Positions 28,427 through 37,217 of a stretch of 64,000 nucleotides of DNA are shown piece after piece (positions within the stretch are counted from its first letter, which is position 1; each line of letters begins with the position of its first letter). Under the pieces are notes generated by a model. It did not search any database and had not been told where the DNA came from. It saw only the letters and a program-made list of their open reading frames with translations. A program made the position numbers and the translations under genes. Location of the stretch: contig JAJXXT010000091.1 of assembly GCA_021780935.1 (NCBI GenBank), forward strand, positions 1 to 64,000. The letters are read 5' to 3'. Origin of the DNA: Pseudomonadota bacterium. GTDB lineage: Bacteria > Pseudomonadota > Alphaproteobacteria > Acetobacterales > Acetobacteraceae.

Positions 28427-29434
28427 ATGACCGAACGGCCGCCGCTGGAGCTGCGGGCGTTGCGCGTCTTCGTGGAGGTGGCCACGTCCGGAAGCATGAC
28501 CGTTGCCGCCAACCGGCTCGGCCTGACCCAATCCGCGGTGTCCCAGGCGGTGCGCCGGCTGGAGGCGGCGCTGGGCGTGACGCTGGTGCTGCGCGGCAGC
28601 CGGCCCACGGCGCTCACCGAGGCGGGCGACCTGTTGCACCGCCGCGCCGAGCCATTGCTGCGCGAGGCCACCCAGCTCGCGCACGCGGTGGCCGAGGCTG
28701 CCGGCACTCCGGCCCATGAACTGCGCCTTGGCCTCGTGGACACGTTTGCCTCCACCGCCGGGCCGGAGCTGATTCGCAGACTGACCGGCACCGCCACCAG
28801 GGTGGTGGTGTGGTCGGGACTCGCCCCGTCACTCGGGGCTGCCCTGATCGGCCGGCAAGTTGGCGCCATCGTGACATCCGACCCGCTGGAGGACCTGGAT
28901 GACCTGCTGCGCTTCCCGCTCTGGCGGGAGCCCTTCGTGCTGCTGCTGCCACGCGCGATGCCGGTGCCCGACCTCTCGACGTCCGCGTCGCTCAGGCAAC
29001 TCGCGTCGGTGCTGCCGATGATCCGCTACAGCGCCCGCTCGCATACCGGCATGCAGATCGAGCGGCATCTGCGCCGGATCGGCTGCGACAGCGAACGGCG
29101 CGTCGAGATCGACGGCTCGGATGCACTGGTGGCGATGGTGGCCACCGGCATCGGCTGGGCGATCACAACGCCGCTCTGCCTGCTGCAGGGGGCGGCCAAC
29201 GCCGCCGCCACCCGGGCCGTCGCGCTGCCAGCGCCAGGCTTCAGCCGCACGCTGAGCCTGCTGTGCCGAGCGGACGGGCCGGCGGCGCTGGCTGCTCGGG
29301 CCGCCGGCGCCGCGGCGGACGCGCTGTTCAGCGTCTGCCTACCCCGCCTGCGCGCGCTGGCGCCCGACCTCGCCGAAGCCGTGGCGCTGCTCGGCACGGG
29401 AACACACGATCATTTTCACGAGGCCCGGCCGTGA
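28427..29434 (+). CDS. LysR family transcriptional regulator
   Basis: A 335-residue regulator. The N-terminal helix-turn-helix (LRALRVFVEVATSGSMTVAANRLGLTQSAVSQAVRRLEAALG) is textbook LysR, followed by the two-lobed effector domain (about 95-310). It is divergent from the flavoprotein-aldolase operon across a 196-bp gap, the usual position for a LysR activator of that operon. The gap is AT-rich near 28300-28350 but I could not fix a LysR box. Its stop overlaps the GTG start of the broken NTF2-fold gene. Confidence 0.92.
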   Translation: MTERPPLELRALRVFVEVATSGSMTVAANRLGLTQSAVSQAVRRLEAALGVTLVLRGSRPTALTEAGDLLHRRAEPLLREATQLAHAVAEAAGTPAHELRLGLVDTFASTAGPELIRRLTGTATRVVVWSGLAPSLGAALIGRQVGAIVTSDPLEDLDDLLRFPLWREPFVLLLPRAMPVPDLSTSASLRQLASVLPMIRYSARSHTGMQIERHLRRIGCDSERRVEIDGSDALVAMVATGIGWAITTPLCLLQGAANAAATRAVALPAPGFSRTLSLLCRADGPAALAARAAGAAADALFSVCLPRLRALAPDLAEAVALLGTGTHDHFHEARP

Positions 29435-30197
29435 CCACCAACGCGCAGCGCGCCGACGACCAACTGGCGGATATCGACCCCGCGACCTACGCACCCTACG
29501 ACGATCCGCGCGACTACATCACGAGCTGGACCGACAAGATATGGATCACCCGCGGCCTCGGCCATCTGCGCGACCATTACGCGCCCGACGTGAAGGTCCA
29601 TACCGCCTATGGCGAGACCTACGGTTTCGACCACGTGATGCGGAACTCCATTCAGCGCATGTCGGCTTTTCCCAATCGCGGCGGCGGGCATGATGACGTC
29701 GTCTGGGAGCAGCGCGGCAGCGGCGGTTTCGTCAGCAGCCACCGCGTGTTCAACAACGCCACGCACAGCGGCTATTGGACCTATGGCCCGCCTACCGGGC
29801 GGCAATGGGTCAACCGCGGCACCGCCCATTGCCTGGTGCGCAACGGCAAAGTGGTCGAGGAATGGGTCATGCGCGATGAATTCGCGGTGTTGCAGGACCT
29901 TGGGCTCGACCCCTTCGTTATCGCCGCACGGCTCGCGGCGCACTCCCCGGTGCTGGGTGGCGAGAGCGTGATTTCTCCGCCCATTATTCACCCGACCTCG
30001 GTCTGCGGATCGCGGCGATCTGGGTGTTGCGCGGCACCTATTCCGGCGTGCCCGCCTATGGCCCGGTGAACGGCGCCCCCGTGGCGATGCTCGGCGCGTC
30101 GCACTTCGAGTTCTGTCGAGGGAAAATCATTCGCGAGTGGCGGATGTACGATGAAGTCGCTGTGCTGGCGCAGATCCTGGCGGCCAGCAAGGCCTGA
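29431..30197 (+). pseudogene. Broken tandem-NTF2 (SnoaL-like) protein gene
   Basis: The first 165 residues (GTG at 29431) match residues 8-166 of the intact paralogue at 35642 closely (for example DYITSWTDKIWI, VKVHTAYGETY, THSGYWTYGPPTGR). After SPVLG the frame is lost. The C-terminal segment of the same family (DLGLRIAAIWVLRGTYSGVPAYGP to the end) resumes in another frame at 29994 and stops at 30197. Only 35 nt separate the two parts where the intact gene has 318, so about 283 nt have been deleted with a frameshift, removing much of the second NTF2 domain. The gene is probably dead, although domain 1 could still be made with a foreign tail to 30069. Confidence 0.85.
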
Positions 30198-30219
30198 CGG
30201 CACGCGACTGATTCAACCC

Positions 30220-30249
30220 TTGATCGGGCCCAGAATACCTGCTTATGCT
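30220..30249 (+). promoter_or_regulatory. Predicted sigma-70 promoter of the CUT2 ABC operon
   Basis: TTGATC (30220-30225) and TATGCT (30244-30249) with an 18-bp spacer. The start site would fall near 30256, inside the palindrome at 30253-30268. Confidence 0.55.
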
Positions 30250-30252
30250 GTC

Positions 30253-30268
30253 ATGCATTCGAATGCAT
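30253..30268. promoter_or_regulatory. Operator O1, 16-bp palindrome
   Basis: Perfect palindrome ATGCATTCGAATGCAT, with the central CG typical of LacI-family operators. It covers the predicted start of transcription of the ABC transporter operon, so binding should repress. Three further copies lie at the promoters of the cupin-lacI, NTF2 and sox units. Confidence 0.85.
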
Positions 30269-30291
30269 CAACCAAAAAGAGGCACGCCAAG

Positions 30292-31116
30292 TTGGTCGAC
30301 GGAGTACACCGCCCCGCTCAGGACGCGTCGCTTTCGTCCACCGAAACTGCCGCGCCAATCCTGGAAGCGCGGTGCATCACGAAGAATTTCGGCCATGTGG
30401 AAGCCCTGCGCGGCGCCGATTTCGCCGCCCATGCCGGCGAGGTGACAGCGCTGATCGGCGATAACGGCGCGGGCAAGAGCACGCTGGTGAAAATCCTCAG
30501 CGGGGTTTACCGGCCCACCGCCGGTGAGATTATCGTGAAGGGGCACAAGGTCGTCTTCGACTCGCCAGCGGCGGCGCATGCGGCGGGTATCGAGACCGTT
30601 TATCAGGATCTGTCGGTGGCGCCTGACCTCAGCCCCGCCGCCAACATGTTCATGGGCCGCGAGTTGCTGCGCCGCGGGCTGCTCGGTCGGCTCGGTTTCC
30701 TCGACAACGCGGCGATGCGTCGCGAAAGCCTGGTGGCGTTCGAGCGGCTGAAGGTCAGCCTGAAGGACATGGACACGCCGATCTCCAGCCTTTCCGGCGG
30801 GCAGCGTCAAAGTGTCGCGATCTGCCGCTCGATCATGTGGGCGCGCAGCGTGGTGTTCATGGACGAGCCGACCGCCGCCCTTGGCGTGGTGCAGACCGGG
30901 CGAACGCTGGACCTCATTCGGCGCATCCGCGACACCGGCATCGCGGTGGTGCTGATCAGCCACAACATGCGCGACGTGCTGCAGGTGGCCGACTGCATCG
31001 AGGTACTTCGCCTCGGCCGCCGCATCACAAGGCTGCGTAATGACGGCATCACCATCCAGGACCTGGTCGGCGCGATGACCGGCGCGCTGGACGCCGAGCA
31101 AGGGGCCGCCGCATGA
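30292..31116 (+). CDS. CUT2-type ABC transporter, ATP-binding protein
   Basis: Single-domain ABC ATPase (about 274 residues) with Walker A GDNGAGKST, signature LSGGQRQSVAICRSI, Walker B VVFMDEPTAAL and switch histidine VLISHN. The frame is open from an ATG at 30253, but that ATG is part of operator O1 and has no ribosome binding site. Transcription is predicted to begin about there, so I place the start at TTG 30292, 9 bp after AAGAGG. It closely resembles the FrcA-like protein at 21385. It is first in an ATPase-permease-binding protein operon, overlapping the permease by 4 bp. Substrate unknown. Confidence 0.85.
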   Translation: MVDGVHRPAQDASLSSTETAAPILEARCITKNFGHVEALRGADFAAHAGEVTALIGDNGAGKSTLVKILSGVYRPTAGEIIVKGHKVVFDSPAAAHAAGIETVYQDLSVAPDLSPAANMFMGRELLRRGLLGRLGFLDNAAMRRESLVAFERLKVSLKDMDTPISSLSGGQRQSVAICRSIMWARSVVFMDEPTAALGVVQTGRTLDLIRRIRDTGIAVVLISHNMRDVLQVADCIEVLRLGRRITRLRNDGITIQDLVGAMTGALDAEQGAAA

Positions 31117-32141
31117 GCCAGACCAGCGCCCACGCACCCGCCGATGCCGCCCTGCTCGCTCCGCCCACGCTGCGGCACCGGCTGCGCCAAGCCGTGAATT
31201 CCTCACCGGCCTATATGCTGGTGATCCTGCTGCTGCTGCTGGCGTTCTTCGGTTTCATGCGACCGCGGACATTCGCCAGCACGTTTAACATCCGCAACAT
31301 ATTCCTCGATGCGTCGGTGCTGATGGTGATTTCCATGGGCATGACCTTTGTGATGATCGCCGGCGGCTTCGACCTATCGGTCGGCTCGGTGCTGGTATTC
31401 GCGGGTGTCGCCGCCGCCAAGACGATGCAGGCGCTGGGCACCAACGATATCGGCACAGTGCTGATCGGCACCGGCGTCGCGTTGATCACCGGATTGGCCT
31501 GGGGCGCCTTCAACGGGTTCTGTATCGCGCGGTTGCGGGTATCGGCACTCATCACCACGCTGGGGTCGATGGGCTCGGCGCTCGGTCTCGCCTATCTTAT
31601 CACCAGCGGCAACGATATCCGCACCGTGCCCGGGCCCCTCATCGCGCTTGGCTCGGACAGCATCGCGGGCGTGCCGTGGCTGGTGGTGATCGCGACGCTG
31701 TTCACCATCGTCAGCATCATCGTGCTGCACCTCACGCGCTATGGCCGTCACACGTTCCTGGTCGGCTCCAATCCCGAGGCGGCGCGGCGGGCGGGTATCA
31801 ATGTGTCGAGGCATTTACTGAGCCTCTACGTGCTGAGCGGGGTGCTTGCGGGCGTTGCCGCGATGCTCTCGCTCGGTCGGTTCTCGACCACCACGCTGGA
31901 GGGCCACTCCACCGATCCGCTCGATGCCATCACCGCCGTGGTGCTGGGCGGCACGAGCCTCTACGGCGGGCGAGGCACCATCATCGGCACCGTCATCGGC
32001 GTTTTCATTCCGGCGGTGCTGGCCAACGGCTTCATCATCATGGGGGTACAGCCGTTCTGGCAGATGGTGGTGGTCGGCTTCGTGGTGATCGCGGCCGTCT
32101 ATGCCGACCAACTCAAGCGCCAAAGCCAGGAACGCGGCTGA
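31113..32141 (+). CDS. CUT2-type ABC transporter, permease
   Basis: RbsC-family inner-membrane permease of 342 residues with a soluble N-terminal 30 residues and about ten helices. The signature AGGFDLSVGSVLVFAGVAAA and the C-terminal AVVLGGTSLYGGRGTIIGTVIGVF are diagnostic. It starts in a 4-bp overlap with the ATPase and is followed by its binding protein after 34 bp. CUT2 systems normally carry monosaccharides or related polyols; some carry other small polar molecules such as autoinducer-2. Confidence 0.92.
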   Translation: MSQTSAHAPADAALLAPPTLRHRLRQAVNSSPAYMLVILLLLLAFFGFMRPRTFASTFNIRNIFLDASVLMVISMGMTFVMIAGGFDLSVGSVLVFAGVAAAKTMQALGTNDIGTVLIGTGVALITGLAWGAFNGFCIARLRVSALITTLGSMGSALGLAYLITSGNDIRTVPGPLIALGSDSIAGVPWLVVIATLFTIVSIIVLHLTRYGRHTFLVGSNPEAARRAGINVSRHLLSLYVLSGVLAGVAAMLSLGRFSTTTLEGHSTDPLDAITAVVLGGTSLYGGRGTIIGTVIGVFIPAVLANGFIIMGVQPFWQMVVVGFVVIAAVYADQLKRQSQERG

Positions 32142-32175
32142 TGCAGACACAACGCAACAAGGGAGACACGACGAC

Positions 32176-33138
32176 ATGCGCCTGAAATTCACCACGGCCC
32201 TTTCGCTCGTCCTGGCCGGCTCGCTCGGGCTGGCGCAGGGGGCAGCCGCTAAAAGCCCTTTCAAAATCACCTATATCATGGGACTGACCGGCAATCCGTT
32301 CTACTCGACCGTGGCCTGCGGCAGTGCCGCTGAGGCAAAGAAGCTGGGTGGCGTGGTCTTCGACGCGCAGGGCCCGGCGCAGTACCAGCCGCAATTGCAG
32401 ATGCGGGTGCTCGATGCGGTGATCGCCTCAAGGCCTGATGGCATCATGTTCACCGCCGACGACCCGGTGGCGATGACCCCGACCCTGCTGAAAGCCAAGG
32501 CGATGGGCATCAAGATCATCTCGATCGACGGTGACCTCAAGAACATGAGCGTCGCCATCGCCAACATCCAGTCCGACAATATCCTCGGCGGCAAGCAGGC
32601 GGCGATCGCGCTGGCCAAGGCGATTGGCGGCAAGGGGGAGGTGATGGCGATGGAGAACTCGCCGGCCGCGGTGGTGGCGCAGCAGCGGCTGCAAGGCTTC
32701 GTCGACCAGATCAAGCTGTACAAGGGCATCAAGTACCTGGGCGTGCAGTACAGCAACAACGAGACCTCGAAGGCGGCCGGGATTGTCACCGCGACCATCG
32801 CCGCCCACCCCCGTCTCGCCGGTGTCTTCACGATCACCACGAACAACACCGAAGGTGCGGCGACCGGCGTGCGCGAGGCCGGCCGTATCGGCAAGATCAA
32901 GATCGTCGGCTTCGATACCTCGGACCCGATCGTGGAGGATATCCGCCAGGGCATCGTCACCGCCGATGTGGTGCAATACCCGTATCGCGTCGGCGAGCTC
33001 GGCGTCGAAATGATGGTGCATGCGCTGGAGGGCAAACCGGTGGCTCGCGAGGTGCACACACCGTTCGTGATCGCCACCAAGGACAATATCGACACGCCCG
33101 CCGTGCAGAAATTCGTCTACAAGACGAAGTGCCAATGA
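32176..33138 (+). CDS. CUT2-type ABC transporter, periplasmic substrate-binding protein
   Basis: A 320-residue RbsB-like protein. The ATG at 32176 opens a signal peptide of about 25 residues ending AQGAAAKS. The mature domain has the alternating fold of periplasmic sugar-binding proteins (ITYIMGLTGNPFYSTVACG, RPDGIMFTADDP, IKIVGFDTSD). Only a few cysteines are present (for example ACG early in the chain). It closes the ABC operon, ahead of a strong hairpin. Placement with amine oxidases and the LacI regulon suggests that the ligand is an amine with a sugar-like or polyol part, but this is inference. Confidence 0.9.
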   Translation: MRLKFTTALSLVLAGSLGLAQGAAAKSPFKITYIMGLTGNPFYSTVACGSAAEAKKLGGVVFDAQGPAQYQPQLQMRVLDAVIASRPDGIMFTADDPVAMTPTLLKAKAMGIKIISIDGDLKNMSVAIANIQSDNILGGKQAAIALAKAIGGKGEVMAMENSPAAVVAQQRLQGFVDQIKLYKGIKYLGVQYSNNETSKAAGIVTATIAAHPRLAGVFTITTNNTEGAATGVREAGRIGKIKIVGFDTSDPIVEDIRQGIVTADVVQYPYRVGELGVEMMVHALEGKPVAREVHTPFVIATKDNIDTPAVQKFVYKTKCQ

Positions 33139-33184
33139 GCGGCACGAGGTTCGGGCGTTGATCGATTAGCGTCCGATATGTTAT

Positions 33185-33221
33185 CCGTTGGAGCGCTTGC
33201 CGATCGGCAAAGCTCCAACGG
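33185..33221 (+). terminator. Strong hairpin, probable terminator of the ABC operon
   Basis: CCGTTGGAGC and GCTCCAACGG (10 bp each) enclose an inner stem around GATC (TTGCC/GGCAA), giving a nearly continuous hairpin 47 bp after the binding-protein stop. No T-run follows, so it may act as a processing stop or attenuate read-through toward the convergent lacI gene. Confidence 0.65.
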
Positions 33222-33329
33222 GTAAAGCCCCAACGAGTAAAGTTCCTGTTTCCCGGCCTTCAAAACGAAACGCTCGCGTGACGACGGCCTCACCGTCGCG
33301 CCAATCGGGGTATCGCGTCACTCCGGGCA

Positions 33330-34388
33330 TCACGCCAACCTAGCCGACCCCCGCCGGACGAAGCGCGCGGCGATCTGCGTGTGCATGACCGGCATTTCCG
33401 GGGCAGCCAGACGCTGCAACAGCAACTCCACCGCCTGACGCGCCATTGCCACCGTATCCTGGTGCATCGTCGTGAGGTCGTATCCGGGCCGCGCGGCCTC
33501 CGCCACATCGTCGAAGCCGACCACGGAGATATCCTTCGGCACTGTCAGGCCGAGCTTGTAGCGGCAGGCATCCAGCACGCCGAACGCAACTTGGTCGTTC
33601 GTGCAGAAGACCGCCTCGGGCCGCCTGCCGGTGCCGAGACTGGCGATGAATCCGTCATGCCCGCCGCTATAGGAATAATCGGTCTCGACCACCGGTACAT
33701 GGCGGACCCCGAGCGCATGCAGCTTGCGCACGAAGCCCTCGGTGCGTTCCCGGCTGACGGGCGCCATCGCAGGGCCGCTGACGCAGACGAAACGGCGATG
33801 CCCGGCGGCATGCAGGGCCGCCGCCACCTGCTCGGCCGCGGCGAAATGATCGGCCGATACCGCGTCCACCGGAATGCGCGGCGAATGGCGATTGAAGAGC
33901 ACCAGCGCCAGATGATGCTCCTGCAGCGCCCTGATATCGACATCCGATAACTGGACGCAGGAAATCAGCCCGTCCAGCGGATATTCCAGCCCGCCATACA
34001 GGTCCGCGATGGTGGGCGTATCGTTCGCGGAGGTCATCAGCAGGAGCTGCTTGCCCGCCGAAGCCAGCGCCTCGCCGATCGCATAGATCGCCTCGGGGTT
34101 GCCGCGCAGCGTGTAGTTGGTGGCGATGACGCCGACGAGGTTGGATCGCTTCGTGATCAGACTGCGGGCCAGCACATTCGGCACGTAGCCGAGCCTGACC
34201 GCGACCGCGCGCACCCGCTCCCGAGTCTCTGGTGAGATCGCGCTGTCATCGCTGAAGCAGCGCGACACCGTGGATTGCGCGACGCCCGCCGCCAGCGCCA
34301 CGTCGTATGATGTGGCACGGCGCCTGAGACGTGGTACTGGACGCGCCGCGACCGGCGCCGCAGCACGGGTCTGGTTCGCCATGGCCAT
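33330..34388 (-). CDS. LacI family transcriptional regulator of the catabolic island
   Basis: A 352-residue repressor. The helix-turn-helix and hinge (TSYDVALAAGVAQSTVSRCF then SPETRERVRAVAVRLGYVPN) occupy about 26-71, followed by the periplasmic-binding-protein-like effector domain with VVGFDDVAEAARPGYDLTTM. It is 56 bp downstream of the cupin gene in the same direction, so its expression would pass through operator O2 and be autoregulated. Its family prefers palindromes with a central CG, matching the four 16-bp palindromes in this island. It is the best candidate for their binding protein, by inference. Confidence 0.92.
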   Translation of the reverse strand: MAMANQTRAAAPVAARPVPRLRRRATSYDVALAAGVAQSTVSRCFSDDSAISPETRERVRAVAVRLGYVPNVLARSLITKRSNLVGVIATNYTLRGNPEAIYAIGEALASAGKQLLLMTSANDTPTIADLYGGLEYPLDGLISCVQLSDVDIRALQEHHLALVLFNRHSPRIPVDAVSADHFAAAEQVAAALHAAGHRRFVCVSGPAMAPVSRERTEGFVRKLHALGVRHVPVVETDYSYSGGHDGFIASLGTGRRPEAVFCTNDQVAFGVLDACRYKLGLTVPKDISVVGFDDVAEAARPGYDLTTMHQDTVAMARQAVELLLQRLAAPEMPVMHTQIAARFVRRGSARLA

Positions 34389-34444
34389 GCTGTCCCATGA
34401 TTCCGCGACGCGTTCAACTGGCGGGCAGGTTCAGCCGGCGCGTG

Positions 34445-35560
34445 TCAGGCGGCGTGCGGCTGCGCCTCCGGCGGCAACAGGCGCAGTGGCGCGAGGTAGC
34501 CGCAATGGTCCAGACCCACGCCCTCACGCGCCGCTGCGATGGCAATGTCTGCCGGCCATTGCGGGTTCTTCTTGTGGTCGCCGGCTGTCACCAAGGCGAT
34601 CTCGGCCGCGACCTCTCCCACCGAGGCGATGGCGCGCCACGCCCCACCCGGCACCGAGAACACTTCCTGCGACTCTGCACGCACACCCTCCGCCCGGTCC
34701 AGGCTGACCTCGATCGCGCCCTCAAACACCAGCAGCACCTGCTTCTCGGTGAGCCGGAACGGGCCGACGGCCTGGCCCCGTTCGATGCGCAGCCATTCCA
34801 CCGAAAACCCGTGCGGGTTGCTGATCGGCGGCGCGTGCTCCAGGTCCTGGCTCATGCCGTGCCCGATCACCGGTGCCAACGTGCTGGCGTGGCCGGGCAG
34901 CACGCTGTCCAGCAGTGCCCGCGCGGACCAGTCGCGGTCGGCTTTCGCCACCATCCGCTTGCGCATGGCCGCGACGTCGAACCGGCGCAGCGTGGCGATC
35001 GTTGCCGGATCGAGCGGTTCGATCAGTTCCTCGGGCGCCGGCCGTGCCGCGCCCGCCTCGGTATCAACCAGCATGTTGTCGCGGGTGAGATAGAGCCCGT
35101 GTTCGGCCGCGGTGCGCAGGATCGACGGATGCCAGATGATGCCGCCGGTGTCGTCGCCGCCCAGTGCGGTGAAGATCCAGCCGTCATCGTCGCCCACATT
35201 GCTGAAGCCGCGGAAAATCCAGGTGGGAATGCTGACGACGTCGCCGGCCCGCCCGATAATCTCGCCGTCTTTTCCCTCGGCACCCCAGCGGAACAGCCAG
35301 GTGCCGCTGAACACCATGAATACCTCGGCCGTGTAGTGTACGTGCAGGTTGTTGGTGGTGCCTGGCGGCATCGCCGCTACGCCCAGGCTGAAGCCGTGCG
35401 GCTCGGTGATGTTCACCACCTGCTCCGCCGACTGGGTGACGCCCGGGCCGATCAGGGAGTAGTTTTCCTTTGTCGTGGAGCCCGGCATCTTGCAGTCGAT
35501 GAAAGCAATTTTACAAGGCACCATGTCCTGCCGGCGGATCAGCCGCGTCTGCGCGCCCAT
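34445..35560 (-). CDS. Bicupin protein, function unknown
   Basis: A 371-residue protein from the ATG at 35560 (AAGGGAACGAG upstream). An N-terminal cupin (about 50-150) has NNLHVHYTAEVFMVF, giving the metal-binding His-x-His and Glu, and a later GRAGDVVSIPTWIFRGF strand. A second cupin-like fold (about 255-345) has lost the histidines (GPFRLTEKQVLLVFEG). Such proteins include dioxygenases, isomerases and sugar-binding proteins, and I cannot assign one. It shares operator O2 with the divergent NTF2-fold gene and precedes lacI in one operon, so it belongs to the same pathway. Confidence 0.78.
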   Translation of the reverse strand: MGAQTRLIRRQDMVPCKIAFIDCKMPGSTTKENYSLIGPGVTQSAEQVVNITEPHGFSLGVAAMPPGTTNNLHVHYTAEVFMVFSGTWLFRWGAEGKDGEIIGRAGDVVSIPTWIFRGFSNVGDDDGWIFTALGGDDTGGIIWHPSILRTAAEHGLYLTRDNMLVDTEAGAARPAPEELIEPLDPATIATLRRFDVAAMRKRMVAKADRDWSARALLDSVLPGHASTLAPVIGHGMSQDLEHAPPISNPHGFSVEWLRIERGQAVGPFRLTEKQVLLVFEGAIEVSLDRAEGVRAESQEVFSVPGGAWRAIASVGEVAAEIALVTAGDHKKNPQWPADIAIAAAREGVGLDHCGYLAPLRLLPPEAQPHAA

Positions 35561-35579
35561 GACTCGTTCCCTTTGCAGC

Positions 35580-35608
35580 TTGAGCATCTGACACCAATTT
35601 CCTATCAT
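35580..35608 (+). promoter_or_regulatory. Predicted sigma-70 promoter of the NTF2-fold gene
   Basis: TTGAGC (35580-35585) and TATCAT (35603-35608), 17 bp apart. The start site near 35615 falls in the centre of operator O2. Confidence 0.6.
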
Positions 35609-35622
35609 GCATTCGAATGCAT
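35607..35622. promoter_or_regulatory. Operator O2, 16-bp palindrome
   Basis: Perfect copy of ATGCATTCGAATGCAT in the 81-bp gap between the divergent bicupin (start 35560) and tandem-NTF2 (start 35642) genes. It can control both directions, including the lacI gene behind the bicupin gene. Confidence 0.85.
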
Positions 35623-35641
35623 TGAAAGCTGGAACCGCCCG

Positions 35642-36661
35642 ATGAATCCGTTGCGTCCCTCAGCCTACGCCCCGTATCGCAGCCCTCGCGACTACATCCT
35701 GAACTGGACCGACACGATCTGGATCGATCGGGCGATCGGTCGTTTGGGCGAGCACTACAGCAAGGACATCAAGGTCCATACCGCGTATGGCGAGACCTAC
35801 GACTACGACGCCGTCATCGCCAACTCGGTGCAGAAATTCGCCGCCTTTCCCAACGGTGGTGGCGGGCACGGCGAGGACGTGGTGTGGGAGCAGCGAGGCG
35901 ACAACGGCTTCATCAGCTTTCATCGGGTTTTGAAAACCGGCAGTCACAGCGGTTTTTGGACCTATGGACCGCCGACCGGGCGGGACTTCATCTCCCGCAC
36001 CGTCGCGCATTGCCTGGTGCAGGATAACGTGATCATCGAGGAATGGCTGGTGCGCGACGAATTCGCGGTGTTGGAAACGCTGGGGCTGGACCCGTACAAA
36101 GTGGCGGCCGAGCTGGCCGCACGCAGCCCGGTTCTGGGAACCGCGGTCGCGGCGGCACCCGAGGGCGGCGCCTTTGCCGGCCGGATCGCCGACCCGGTGA
36201 CGGCCGGAATTTCCGGACCGCGCCCGCCGCAGCATCGCGCGGTGTGCGACATGGTGATGGCGTATTTCAGCGATGTCTGGAACCGTCGGCGCTTTGACCT
36301 CGCACCGCGCTATGTCAGCGACCGCATCGTCTGCCACGGTGTGCGGATGCGCCGGGTGCAGAACCTGACGCCGTACCAGATGGAAATCATCAACCTCCTG
36401 GCCACCTTCCCAGACGGACAGATCGAGGTACGCGACATCGCGGTATGCGAGGGGTCGGAGCTTGGGCTACGCGTCGGAGTGATATGGGTGCTGCGCGGTA
36501 CCTATAGCGGGGTGCCAACCTATGGACCGCCCACCAACACGCCGATCCATGTGCTCGGTGCATCTCAGTTCGAGATTCATGAGGGCAAGATCCTGCGCGA
36601 ATGGCGCATCTACGACGAGATCGCGGTGCTCGCGCAGATCGTGGCGGCGCGAGGAGCGTGA
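35642..36661 (+). CDS. Tandem NTF2-fold (SnoaL-like) protein
   Basis: A 339-residue protein with two NTF2/SnoaL-type halves (about 10-160 and 195-335). Each contains a WxxxxxD/YxxD helix start and the strand pattern GxxSGVPTYGPP or HSGFWTYGPPTGR. Members of this fold act as cyclases, isomerases, dehydratases or binding proteins with acidic or His pockets. DEFAVLETLGLDP and YDEIAVLAQIVA are repeated end motifs of the two halves. Paralogues lie at 29431 (broken) and 41852. It is controlled by O2 and is convergent with the sox operon. The reaction is unknown. Confidence 0.78.
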   Translation: MNPLRPSAYAPYRSPRDYILNWTDTIWIDRAIGRLGEHYSKDIKVHTAYGETYDYDAVIANSVQKFAAFPNGGGGHGEDVVWEQRGDNGFISFHRVLKTGSHSGFWTYGPPTGRDFISRTVAHCLVQDNVIIEEWLVRDEFAVLETLGLDPYKVAAELAARSPVLGTAVAAAPEGGAFAGRIADPVTAGISGPRPPQHRAVCDMVMAYFSDVWNRRRFDLAPRYVSDRIVCHGVRMRRVQNLTPYQMEIINLLATFPDGQIEVRDIAVCEGSELGLRVGVIWVLRGTYSGVPTYGPPTNTPIHVLGASQFEIHEGKILREWRIYDEIAVLAQIVAARGA

Positions 36662-36728
36662 GGCCGGTTTTGTTGCACGCTCGTCATTGCACTGTCGTCA
36701 TGACATAGGAATACCATCCCCTGGCCGG

Positions 36729-37217
36729 TCAAACAGGAGAGCCCTGGTCGCCGCGTGCCGGCCCAATACCGTTCGCCGTCGCGATGACACCCAGCAGCTT
36801 GCACAGATAGGGTGCGAAGGAGCGCGCGATTTCGATCTGCCATTCCTGGGCGCCGCGCCGCCACAGCACGATCTCGGCCTTCTCGAACAGGGTGCGCGTG
36901 CACATGCCGACCGGGAAGGCAGCCTCGGCGAGATCGAGCGGGACGCCGGCGGCGAGCAGGGTTTCGGCCGGCGCGCCGCTCAGCCGGAAGCCGAGCTGGC
37001 GGTGGCCGACATCGACCAACGCGAAATCGGTGGTCGGCGTGTCGAAACCCAGCAGCAGCCATTCGTCCGGCCCCAGCCAGAGCGCGGCGCGCGTGCCCTG
37101 CGCGGCAGCGCGGCAGGGGGAAGCAGGGAGTACTAGGCCACCCAGCATTGTCCCGCCGGCCGGGCCGCGCAGGATGTAGCGCGGGCCGGGGTCGTGCGGG
37201 GTGAGGCATTCAACCAT
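36729..37217 (-). CDS. soxG: Heterotetrameric sarcosine oxidase-type, gamma subunit
   Basis: Fourth gene of the sox operon. The 162-residue protein (ATG at 37217, overlapping the soxA end by 8 bp) has the SoxG pattern GPDEWLLL, VDVGHRQLGFRLSG and LDL-x-FPVGMCTRTLFEKAEIVLWR, which resembles the folate-binding fold of GcvT. In known enzymes the gamma subunit supports the alpha subunit in transferring the oxidised methyl group to tetrahydrofolate. The sequence is diverged, but position and motifs agree. Confidence 0.85.
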   Translation of the reverse strand: MVECLTPHDPGPRYILRGPAGGTMLGGLVLPASPCRAAAQGTRAALWLGPDEWLLLGFDTPTTDFALVDVGHRQLGFRLSGAPAETLLAAGVPLDLAEAAFPVGMCTRTLFEKAEIVLWRRGAQEWQIEIARSFAPYLCKLLGVIATANGIGPARGDQGSPV

